Notes under the pieces: generated by a model
The model's input: only the letters and a program-made list of their open reading frames with translations
Database searches by the model: none
What the model was told of the DNA's origin: nothing
Shown: positions 17,331 to 26,171 of the stretch, in pieces
Layout: each line of letters begins with the position of its first letter
Numbering within the stretch: position 1 is the stretch's first letter
From: Bacillus infantis NRRL B-14911
GTDB taxonomy: Bacteria > Bacillota > Bacilli > Bacillales > Cytobacillaceae
Assembly (NCBI RefSeq): GCF_000473245.1
Contig: NC_022524.1
Location: 892,501-956,500 of the forward strand
DNA: 64,000 bases
Reading direction: 5' to 3'
Translations under genes and position numbers: made by a program

Positions 17331-18125
17331 ATGCCGCTGATTGAATGCAGCTTTTCTTCAGAAGTATTGTCGAAAACAGTCTCCATGAAAGTAATTTTGC
17401 CTGGAGAAAGTGTTTCCGGCTTAAAAGAGCGGAGCGGAAGGAAAGAATACCCTGTTTTGTTTCTGCTTCACGGATTCAGTGATGATCATACCGCCTGGAC
17501 AAGGAACTCCTCGCTGGAAAGATATGTGGAAGGGCTGGGCCTGGCTGTTGTCATGCCTCAGGCAGACAACAGTTATTATACGGATATGGCCCATGGCGGC
17601 AAGTATTGGACCTATCTGACCGAGGAGCTTCCGCTAAAAGCGAGGGCGATGTTCCCCTTATCTAAAAAAAAGGAAGATAACTTTGTTGCGGGACATTCTA
17701 TGGGAGGCTTTGGTGCGCTGAAATGGGTGCTGAACCGTCCTGATATGTTCAAAGCGGCAGCCTCTATGTCGGGTGTAGCTGATATGGTCTTTCATCTGGA
17801 GAATGTCAGAAAAGAGAATAGCGATAAAACAAAGGCTCTGTCTCTTGTTTTTGGAGAAGGAGATATCTCGCGGACGGCGAACGATATAATATGGAAATTA
17901 GAGGAACTGGCAGACTCGAATAGAGAAATGCCGCTGCTATACCAAACATGCGGCACAGAAGATTTTCTTTATGAGCATAACATTCGTTTCTATGAGAAGT
18001 GTAAAGAATTAAATATACCGATCACGTCTGAGTTTATGGAGGGCGACCATAATTGGGCGTATTGGGATCAGGCAATACAAAAGATTTTAAGGTGGCTGCC
18101 TATTGAAGATTCAAGCAGTTTCTGA
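17331..18125 (+). CDS. alpha/beta-hydrolase esterase (tributyrin esterase/EstA type)
   Basis: 264-residue cytoplasmic esterase of the putative-esterase (esterase D/EstA) family. Motifs: VLFLLHGFSDDHTAW, the nucleophile elbow AGHSMGGFGALKW, a CGTEDFLYEHN segment that should hold the acid residue, and the terminal EGDHNWAYWDQAI His. AGGAG at 17318-17322 indicates ATG 17331 rather than an earlier GTG. Inside the oligosaccharide operon it may deacylate imported substituted glucans or act on a by-product; the substrate is unknown. Confidence 0.88.
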   Translation: MPLIECSFSSEVLSKTVSMKVILPGESVSGLKERSGRKEYPVLFLLHGFSDDHTAWTRNSSLERYVEGLGLAVVMPQADNSYYTDMAHGGKYWTYLTEELPLKARAMFPLSKKKEDNFVAGHSMGGFGALKWVLNRPDMFKAAASMSGVADMVFHLENVRKENSDKTKALSLVFGEGDISRTANDIIWKLEELADSNREMPLLYQTCGTEDFLYEHNIRFYEKCKELNIPITSEFMEGDHNWAYWDQAIQKILRWLPIEDSSSF

Positions 18126-18139
18126 CGGAGGCAATAAGC

Positions 18140-19135
18140 ATGGCAACAATTAAAGATGTAGCAAAGCTGGCGGGTGTAGCAGTGTCTACAGCTTCTTATG
18201 CACTGAATAACAGCACTAAAATCAGTATGGAAACCAAACTGCGGGTAGAGAAAGCAGCCAGGGAGCTGAACTATCAGAAGAATGGGCTTGCTTCAGACTT
18301 GAAAAAGGATAAAACGAATACGATCGCCCTTATCTTGAGCGATTTATCAGGCCCTTATTATTCTGAGTTAATTAAAGGCGTACAAGATTTCGCCACATCA
18401 AATGGATATGATTTAATTGCATGCAGTTCAATTGGCGGAGCAAATTCAACTGCAGTCAAATTCCTTAAGGAAAAAAGAGTTGATGGTGCCATCATTCTGG
18501 CGCATAATATCAGCGATCAAATTGCCCTGGAGTCTGCCAGAGATTGTTTCCCGCTGGTAGTGCTGGACCGGAAGCTGCCGAATGATAATATTTTCCATGT
18601 AGAAGTGGATAATGAGCAGGGCGGATTCATGGCGACCAAGCATTTGATTGACAGAGGGCACAAGACCATTGCCTATGTGAGCGGCCCATCTAATTCACTA
18701 GATAATAATAAGAGATTCGCGGGCTATATGAGAGCTTTGAAGGAGAATGGGATTGGATTTCAGTCAAAGTGGAAGATTCCCGGCGACTTCACTCGTGAAG
18801 GGGGATATCGTGCGACAAAGCTGCTCATTGCGCAGCAGGATCTGCCGCAGGGAATCTTTTATGCTAATGATGAGATGGCGATAGGGGGACTGCAGGCTCT
18901 ACAGGAGAATCAGCTGCAAGTGCCTGATGATATTTCGGTAATCGGATTTGATGATATTCAAATCTCAGAATATGTATCCCCGCCGCTGACAACGATTGCC
19001 CAGCCTAAATACGAAGCAGGGGCACTGGCTGTACAGCTTATCCTTCAGGTATTGGAGGGAGGCAAGGTGTCACCTTCGTTTTCTTTACCGACTAAGCTGG
19101 TTGAGCGCCAATCAGTCAAGCATGCTGGCGTGTAA
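18140..19135 (+). CDS. LacI-family transcriptional regulator of the oligosaccharide locus
   Basis: 331-residue repressor. N-terminal LacI helix-turn-helix (TIKDVAKLAGVAVSTASYALNN, residues 3-24) with the hinge region, then a periplasmic-binding-protein-like sensor domain. GGAGG precedes ATG 18140, 14 bases after the esterase stop. As the last gene of the plus operon it is probably autoregulated through the palindromes at 13978 and 14129, with an imported sugar as inducer. These palindromes also resemble CcpA sites, but both have a shorter spacing (central CG inside TGAAACGTTTCA), as expected of a local LacI member. Confidence 0.93.
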   Translation: MATIKDVAKLAGVAVSTASYALNNSTKISMETKLRVEKAARELNYQKNGLASDLKKDKTNTIALILSDLSGPYYSELIKGVQDFATSNGYDLIACSSIGGANSTAVKFLKEKRVDGAIILAHNISDQIALESARDCFPLVVLDRKLPNDNIFHVEVDNEQGGFMATKHLIDRGHKTIAYVSGPSNSLDNNKRFAGYMRALKENGIGFQSKWKIPGDFTREGGYRATKLLIAQQDLPQGIFYANDEMAIGGLQALQENQLQVPDDISVIGFDDIQISEYVSPPLTTIAQPKYEAGALAVQLILQVLEGGKVSPSFSLPTKLVERQSVKHAGV

Positions 19136-19157
19136 TTCAGTGTTTAATGATAGATAA

Positions 19158-19195
19158 TAGCCCTGGACAAATACGTTTTGTCCAGGGCATTTTTA
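19158..19195 (+). terminator. strong terminator after lacI-type gene
   Basis: GCCCTGGACAAA-TACG-TTTTGTCCAGGGC followed by ATTTTTAT. Ends the plus operon. Confidence 0.92.
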
Positions 19196-19393
19196 TGGAT
19201 CTTACATTAAACCTGATAAGGAAATCGTTTTGTTTTAAAAGCCTCCCTGACCATACCAGCGCATTACTAAGAATATAGGAGTTAAAAAGCTCTGAAGTCA
19301 GCTCACCATATTTCATCATGAAATATGCGCTTATATCGGAATTTACAGAAAAATTCCACTATAGTATTATTTTTATATACCTTTTTAAAAGGT

Positions 19394-19458
19394 CAGCGGG
19401 AAGGAACCCCTGCAAAAGCCTTCCAAGTAAAGCTTGTCACAACAAGCTTTGCACGCTG
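19394..19458 (+). promoter_or_regulatory. candidate structured leader RNA of the NhaC gene
   Basis: Within the 453-base stretch before the antiporter, three nested helices can be drawn. P1 CAGCG (19394-19398)/CGCTG (19454-19458) closes a junction; P2 is GGAAGG (19399-19404)/CCTTCC (19419-19424); P3 is AAAGCTTG (19429-19436)/CAAGCTTT (19443-19450). A short GCCCTTTAGGGC hairpin follows at 19461. A cis-regulatory RNA, possibly ion-sensing, is conceivable, but I cannot match it to a known class. The remainder of 19196-19588 shows no gene I trust. Confidence 0.35.
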
Positions 19459-19588
19459 CTGCCCTTTAGGGCCCTCTGTTTTATCCTATTTAACCTCGTA
19501 CTGCAAAAACACACGATCTTATTTCATTCATGTCAAAAAACAATCCAGGACAGTTGTAAGATCAAAATTTACCGTAAGGAGTGGTTGG

Positions 19589-21010
19589 TTGGAAACCGAT
19601 ATTAGAAAACCGTCTTTTATTTATGCGCTATTAATGCTATTTGCGGCGATTGCCGTTATTTCGGTCGGCATTCTTGCTTTTGATGCACCGATTCAAATTC
19701 TGATGTTTATTAGTATGCTTGTATTGATCCCTTTCATGATGGGATTGGGATACTCTTATAAGCAAGTGGAGAAATCGATGCTGTCATCGATGAGCAAGGC
19801 GCTGCAGCCTTCGCTGATTCTATTAACCGTCGGCATTTTAATCGGTGCATGGATTGCATCTGGAACCGTGCCTACCTTGATCTATTATGGAATTAAAGCC
19901 ATATCTCCACAGTTCTTCCTTGTTACGACTCTTTTGTTCTGTTCACTGGTGTCTGTGGCAACAGGGACTTCCTGGGGAACCATCGGAACAGCAGGGATTG
20001 CCATGATGGGTGTAGGGACGACATTAGGCATACCTGTCGGCGTGACAGCCGGCGCCATCATTAGCGGTGCGTATTTCGGGGATAAAATGTCGCCCTTGTC
20101 TGACACGACGAATCTGGCTCCGACCGTCTCAGGCGGAGATTTATTCAGCCATATCAAGCATATGCTCTGGACGACTGTGCCCGCTTATCTGATTACGGCG
20201 ATTATCTTCACGTTCATTGGCTTTAAATACAGCGGGGCCACCGTGGATGCAGCGAGTGTAAATGAACTGACATCCTATTTGGCTGAAGCATTTAATCTCG
20301 GGCTGGTGCCGATGATTCCTGTCATCGTCCTGATCGGGATGCTTATGCTGAAAAAACCGGCCATCCCGGCCATCTTTATCGGTGCAGCCGTTGGCGGCAT
20401 CATTGCCATCGTTTATCAGGGCTTCAGTTTTTCAGACACAATCAGCATTTTTTATAACGGCTATGGAGTAGAATCCGGCATCGAAATGGCCGACAGCCTG
20501 CTTCAGCGCGGAGGACTTGTCAGCATGCTGGCGCTCATCGCGCTGTTCCTGTTCGCGCTCGGCCTTGGCGGGATGCTCGCCGAATCCGGCGTCCTGGAAG
20601 CGCTCATTGCTTCTTTTGCTGATAAGATCCAAAGCACTGGTGTTTTAACCCTTGTGACCATTCTTGTCAGCTATGCAACACTTGCCATCGGCGGATCGGT
20701 ATACTTCTCGACCGTCATGGGCGGCACACTGATGAGACCTATTTTTGAACGGCTTAACCTCAAGCCTGAGAATCTGTCGAGGATATTGGAAGACACCGGG
20801 ACACAAAGCTCCTCACTTGTCCCGTGGACTGGAAGCGGCATTTATACCGCAGGCGCACTTGGCGTTGCAACAGGGGCCTATCTGCCATTCTGTTTCCTTG
20901 CCCTGATCACTCCGCTCGTATCCCTGTTCTACGGATTCACCGGGCTGACCATGACTGAGAAAGATCGTCCAAAGAAGAAAACTTCCATGAAAACAGTGGA
21001 AGCATCATAA
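19589..21010 (+). CDS. NhaC-family Na+/H+ antiporter
   Basis: 473-residue polytopic transporter of the NhaC family (Na+/H+ or Na+-coupled organic-acid exchange, for example MleN-like). Family motifs include ATGTSWGTIGTAGIAMMGVG and ISGAYFGDKMSPLSDTTNLAP. TTG 19589 has TAAGGAG at 19575-19581; the frame is open back to 19325, but that extension is basic, non-conserved in character and overlaps a likely leader RNA. It could also carry a metabolite such as malate/lactate. The cargo is not decidable here. Confidence 0.87.
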   Translation: METDIRKPSFIYALLMLFAAIAVISVGILAFDAPIQILMFISMLVLIPFMMGLGYSYKQVEKSMLSSMSKALQPSLILLTVGILIGAWIASGTVPTLIYYGIKAISPQFFLVTTLLFCSLVSVATGTSWGTIGTAGIAMMGVGTTLGIPVGVTAGAIISGAYFGDKMSPLSDTTNLAPTVSGGDLFSHIKHMLWTTVPAYLITAIIFTFIGFKYSGATVDAASVNELTSYLAEAFNLGLVPMIPVIVLIGMLMLKKPAIPAIFIGAAVGGIIAIVYQGFSFSDTISIFYNGYGVESGIEMADSLLQRGGLVSMLALIALFLFALGLGGMLAESGVLEALIASFADKIQSTGVLTLVTILVSYATLAIGGSVYFSTVMGGTLMRPIFERLNLKPENLSRILEDTGTQSSSLVPWTGSGIYTAGALGVATGAYLPFCFLALITPLVSLFYGFTGLTMTEKDRPKKKTSMKTVEAS

Positions 21011-21017
21011 CATAATA

Positions 21018-21058
21018 AAGAGGCTGCCAGACAATTTTGTCTGGCAGCCTTTCTTTAT
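21018..21058. terminator. bidirectional terminator, nhaC-type gene / K+ channel gene
   Basis: AAAGAGGCTGCCAGACA-ATTT-TGTCTGGCAGCCTTT with T-runs on both strands. Confidence 0.9.
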
Positions 21059-21065
21059 TTTCACC

Positions 21066-21476
21066 CTAATCCTGCTCTTCTTCTTTCCCTGAAGAACCCA
21101 TCGCTTTCATAAAATAAGCAGTGGGCAGCAGGACACCAATGGCAGCTTCAAGCAGGGCAAAAAACCGGAGTGAACCTACCGGGATCAGGTCTCCGTAGCC
21201 GACAGATAGAATGGTGACTCCGCTGAAATAGAGCAGATTCATAAACGATTGGTCGGCAGGCTTCCCGTCCAGTGTTCCAACCCGCAGCACCACATCATCG
21301 AATGAAAGGGCGTAAAAAATGACGGAAAAGCCAAGCGTGAGGCCAAGCATCACAAAAAATAGCTTCAAAAATAAGACAGAGCTGAAGCGGCTCTTCTTAT
21401 AGGACTTATTGGCAAAAAAATAATACAGATTTGCCCCGATAAAAACGAGGGCAGCCCCAGTTAAAACAGAACTCAA
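21066..21476 (-). CDS. two-TM potassium channel protein
   Basis: 136 residues. Three hydrophobic segments and a pore loop with the selectivity filter TILSVGYGD (about residues 90-98), the signature of Ion_trans_2 K+ channels. There is a short charged C-terminal tail (GSSGKEEEQD) and no RCK/TrkA-N domain, so gating is not by a fused nucleotide-binding domain. Single gene, convergent with the antiporter. Confidence 0.87.
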   Translation of the reverse strand: MSSVLTGAALVFIGANLYYFFANKSYKKSRFSSVLFLKLFFVMLGLTLGFSVIFYALSFDDVVLRVGTLDGKPADQSFMNLLYFSGVTILSVGYGDLIPVGSLRFFALLEAAIGVLLPTAYFMKAMGSSGKEEEQD

Positions 21477-21724
21477 AACAAAGTGAACCTCCTTATATCC
21501 AGCCTATATTATGTATTTGACCTTAATGGTCGGCGGGTAAACGCTAGAACTGCCAGCAAACGTTCCTATCTGGTAAAAGGAGGAAATCCGGCCGGTGTGA
21601 AGAAATAATATGCATGGAGGCGAAACGGATGAAAAAAGAAGAAAGATGACGGATAAAATTGGGCTCTCATCATCCTTATCTTATACGCATCCTTGCAAAC
21701 TAGAGAAAAAGGAAGGGGAGAAAT

Positions 21725-22489
21725 ATGCCTGCTGCAGTACTGAAAGAACTAAATGGAGAATGCCTTGGGGAAGGCTGCTACTGCCTGCGCAGCAAGCCGG
21801 GTTCCTCAGGCTACCAAAATAAAAATCTATGGCTGACCGAGAGATTTACAGAGGGCCTGAAGTATTTGAAAGTCCTGGAGAACGGCAGACAGGCCGGATT
21901 CATTGAATATACGCCGATCGAATTTTCCTCAAGGGCTGTCTATGGGGAAAATTATCTTGTCATCCATTGCCTTTGGGTGCATGTGACAGGGAAAGGATAT
22001 GCCTCGCAATTGATTGAGCGTTGCTTGGAGGATGCCAGAAAGCAGCAGAAAGCAGGTGTCATCGTAATCACGAATCCGGATACCTCCTGGACGCCAAGCG
22101 CCGACATTTTCATCAAGCATGGATTTGTGGAAAAAGGAAGGGCTCCCTATGGGTTCGAGCTCATGGTTTACAAATTTGGGGATGATCCTGACCCCTATTT
22201 TCCCGGTGACTGGAAGAAGCGGCTGGAACCATTCGAGGAACTGACGATTCTGCGAATGCCGCAGTGTCCGTTTGTGGAAATTGCGGCAGACAACCTCACA
22301 GCCGCTGCAGAAAAACTGGGGCTGAGAGCGAATATCATTGAGCTGACAAGCAGGGAAGAACTGCTGCGCCTTTCGCCGACACCGTATGGCATTTATGGGG
22401 CAGTTTTTAAAAAGAGACTGATTTCTTATCATAGGCTGACTGTGCATTCGGCGGTGAAGCGATTAAAGGCGCTGGGTGGCTTAGGCTAG
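21725..22489 (+). CDS. YoaP-like GNAT acetyltransferase
   Basis: 254 residues with two parts: an N-terminal GNAT N-acetyltransferase fold (LWVHVTGKGYASQLIERCLEDA is the acetyl-CoA pyrophosphate loop, about 80-100) and a C-terminal YoaP-type domain containing FEELTILRMPQCPFVEIAADNL and a PYGIYGAVFKKRLISYH segment. Length and order agree with B. subtilis YoaP. AAGGGGAG precedes ATG 21725. Substrate unknown. Stands alone, convergent with the RpiR gene. Confidence 0.85.
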   Translation: MPAAVLKELNGECLGEGCYCLRSKPGSSGYQNKNLWLTERFTEGLKYLKVLENGRQAGFIEYTPIEFSSRAVYGENYLVIHCLWVHVTGKGYASQLIERCLEDARKQQKAGVIVITNPDTSWTPSADIFIKHGFVEKGRAPYGFELMVYKFGDDPDPYFPGDWKKRLEPFEELTILRMPQCPFVEIAADNLTAAAEKLGLRANIIELTSREELLRLSPTPYGIYGAVFKKRLISYHRLTVHSAVKRLKALGGLG

Positions 22490-22550
22490 ATTTGGATTTT
22501 CAGCGATATGGTGAGGCAGGGTCTTAAATTTAATTCCAGATCTTTTTACA

Positions 22551-23276
22551 TTAATGGCCAAGCCGATGTATCTCCCTGCCCATCGATTCAAGAATATACA
22601 CAACCGGAACCTGAGTGGTGATATTCGACTCTCCCATAAACTCTTCGCTTACATAATAAGAGATATTTAAGTCAGATATCTTTGCAATCGTGGAAGCGCG
22701 GTTATTCGTAATGCTGATGACTCTGCTTCCTTCCTGCTTCAGCCTATTCAGGTGGGCAACTGTAAAAGGCGTTTCCCCTGAAACGGAGAGGGCAATGACA
22801 ACGCTGTTTTTCTGCCACTTTGAATGGATCGGAAAATGAGGATCTTTTATATACAGCGAGAAAGCGCCTAAGCTTGAAAAATATCTTGCCCCATATTCCG
22901 CCAGGATGCCTGAGCTTCCGATCCCGATAAAAATGACACTGTCTGCCTCTGCCACAAGCCTGGAAGCTTTTGCAATGCTCTCCTCAAGATCCCCTTTAAG
23001 CGCCCTTTCCAGAAATTCGGCTGCCGACTCTCGTGAGCTTTTGATGTTTGCTCCCTGCTGTTCTTTCAGCTCCATTTTCAGCTTTACCTTAAACTCCGAA
23101 AAACCTTCGCAATTCAGTTTGCGGCAAAAGCGGAGAATCGTACTTGTCGACACATGTGTTTCATCTGCCAGCTCCCGGATCCGCATATAGACCACTTTCT
23201 CGCGATTTTGGGAAATATAATTATATAGAGAAATCTCCAGCGGATTAAAGCTGGCAATCATTTCATTTGTAAACAA
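22551..23276 (-). CDS. RpiR/MurR-family transcriptional regulator
   Basis: 241 residues. N-terminal HTH_6 (ELADETHVSTSTILRFCRKLNCEGFSEFKVKLKMEL) and C-terminal SIS sugar-phosphate domain (VIFIGIGSSGILAEYGARYFSSLG; VVIALSVSGETPFTV). Such regulators sense phosphosugars. It is divergent from a GH1 6-phospho-beta-glucosidase, and I infer that it controls that gene. On the minus strand TTG 23276 has AGGAGCGG at 9 bases; ATG 23261 is the alternative start. Confidence 0.9.
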   Translation of the reverse strand: MFTNEMIASFNPLEISLYNYISQNREKVVYMRIRELADETHVSTSTILRFCRKLNCEGFSEFKVKLKMELKEQQGANIKSSRESAAEFLERALKGDLEESIAKASRLVAEADSVIFIGIGSSGILAEYGARYFSSLGAFSLYIKDPHFPIHSKWQKNSVVIALSVSGETPFTVAHLNRLKQEGSRVISITNNRASTIAKISDLNISYYVSEEFMGESNITTQVPVVYILESMGREIHRLGH

Positions 23277-23341
23277 GGCTGTTCCGCTCCTATCTAAAGG
23301 ATATCATCAATCGTTTTTCTATTTTATCACAAGCATGCTCT

Positions 23342-23378
23342 CTGAAACATAGTGTTTCAGTTATGAGACAATTCTCAT
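23342..23378. promoter_or_regulatory. two inverted repeats in the RpiR-GH1 divergent spacer
   Basis: CTGAAACA-TAG-TGTTTCAG (23342-23360, 8-bp perfect arms) is followed by ATGAGA-CAAT-TCTCAT (23363-23378). The first has the TGAAAN5-7TTTCA shape described for RpiR-family operators, so it is a good candidate site for the adjacent regulator. Confidence 0.6.
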
Positions 23379-23474
23379 TTTCGGTAAAAACGAACTGAAT
23401 GGGCAGTCTTCATTTACTCTTCTTGAGATTCAGCGTTAAGATACTTAGTACAAGGCTTATTAAGAGAAGAATAA

Positions 23475-24950
<1,476 letters not shown>

Positions 24951-24978
24951 GGTACAAGAACCCGGATGTACCCAGTCT

Positions 24979-25006
24979 AAGGCTGCTGTAACCGGCAGCC
25001 TTTTTA
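24979..25006 (+). terminator. terminator after the GH1 gene
   Basis: AAGGCTGC-TGTAACCG-GCAGCCTT followed by TTTATTT. Confidence 0.88.
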
Positions 25007-25041
25007 TTTGGGCAGGCATCCTATTCAAGGGAGATGTCACA

Positions 25042-25902
25042 ATGAGTATTATCCTCGCATTATTGGCCGCTCTTTTCGCCTCAATGACCAATATCCTGGC
25101 GAAAATCGGGATGGAAAATGTAAACACCAACCTGGCAACTGCCGTCAGGACGATCGTTGTCCTGCTCCTCGCTTTCCTCATGGTCCTGATCACAGGCAAG
25201 TTCGGCACAATCGCTGCGATACAGCCGAAAGCCATGCTTTTCATTATTTTATCAGGCTTCGCCACAGGGCTGTCCTGGCTGTTTTTCTTCAAAGCGCTGG
25301 GAATCGGCGAGGTTTCCAAGGTCGTGCCGATTGATAAGTCCAGCATCGTCCTGACGATCATCCTCTCCATTTTGCTGCTTGGCGAGCCCGCAGCGCCCCA
25401 AATCCTGGCCGGAGGTGCCCTCATCACCATCGGCACCTTCGTGCTGATCGGCAAAAATGAAGACAAAAAGAGATTCACCGGATCACAAAGCTATATTGTG
25501 TACGCGATATTGGGCGCTGTTTTTGCTGCCCTGACCTCAATCCTGGCCAAAATCGGAATGGAGGGGGTAGACTCCAATGTCGCTACCTTTCTGAGGACCA
25601 TCGTCATTCTCCTGTTTGCATGGGCCATTGTTTTTTACCAGAAGACATACCGGGAAATGAAAACTATCTCCTCCAAAGGCTATCTGTTTCTCATCCTTTC
25701 GGGAGCGGCAACAGGGCTGTCCTGGCTCTGCTACTTCGGGGCGCTCGCGATTGGCAAGGTCTCGATTGTAGCTCCGATTGACAAATTCAGTGTGGTGATC
25801 ACTATGATTTTGAGCTTCGTTATTTTAAAAGAAAAAGCGAGAAAGCATACGATTGTGGGCGGGGCAATCATCACTTTGGGGACGGTTTTTCTTGTTTTCT
25901 GA
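25042..25902 (+). CDS. DMT-superfamily (EamA) transporter
   Basis: 286 residues with about ten membrane spans formed by two repeated EamA halves. The halves are visibly alike: LSGFATGLSWLFFFKALGIGEVSKVVPIDK in the first and LSGAATGLSWLCYFGALAIGKVSIVAPIDK in the second. Exporter or importer of a small metabolite, substrate unknown. ATG 25042 follows GGGAGATG. Monocistronic. Confidence 0.9.
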   Translation: MSIILALLAALFASMTNILAKIGMENVNTNLATAVRTIVVLLLAFLMVLITGKFGTIAAIQPKAMLFIILSGFATGLSWLFFFKALGIGEVSKVVPIDKSSIVLTIILSILLLGEPAAPQILAGGALITIGTFVLIGKNEDKKRFTGSQSYIVYAILGAVFAALTSILAKIGMEGVDSNVATFLRTIVILLFAWAIVFYQKTYREMKTISSKGYLFLILSGAATGLSWLCYFGALAIGKVSIVAPIDKFSVVITMILSFVILKEKARKHTIVGGAIITLGTVFLVF

Positions 25903-26007
25903 TCGAATCCCGTCTTTCTTTTGGGACGGATCATGCAACATCCTTGCTGACGGGCATCCATAACCCTGCTAACTCTTTCATGCAGCAAAACCAATAGATA
26001 CAACCAG

Positions 26008-26041
26008 CAATCCTCTGCGTTATCTGTCAGGGGATTTTTTT
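26008..26041 (+). terminator. terminator downstream of the DMT transporter gene
   Basis: AATCCTCTG...CAGGGGATT (one G-T pair) followed by TTTTTTCC. It is about 110 bases after the stop; a weaker imperfect stem CCCGTC/GGGACGG lies at 25907-25933. Confidence 0.7.
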
Positions 26042-26171
26042 CCTTTCTATCCCCGCAAAAGCCCCCAAACATGCTATGTTAAAAGAATGATATAGGAGGA
26101 TGGCCTCATTAATGATTGTCCGCAAACATGCATACATATAAAACAGACCAAAATGCAAAGGTAGTGTCCAG

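Noticed and set aside
19325-19588. 88-residue N-terminal extension of the NhaC antiporter frame
   Set aside because: No SD at 19325, sequence unlike the family N-terminus, and it overlaps paired RNA helices; TTG 19589 has a good SD.
26101-26160. Tiny ORF with GGAGG before the polyprenyl synthase gene
   Set aside because: The SD is directly abutting the ATG, and the product would be 13 residues with no supporting feature.
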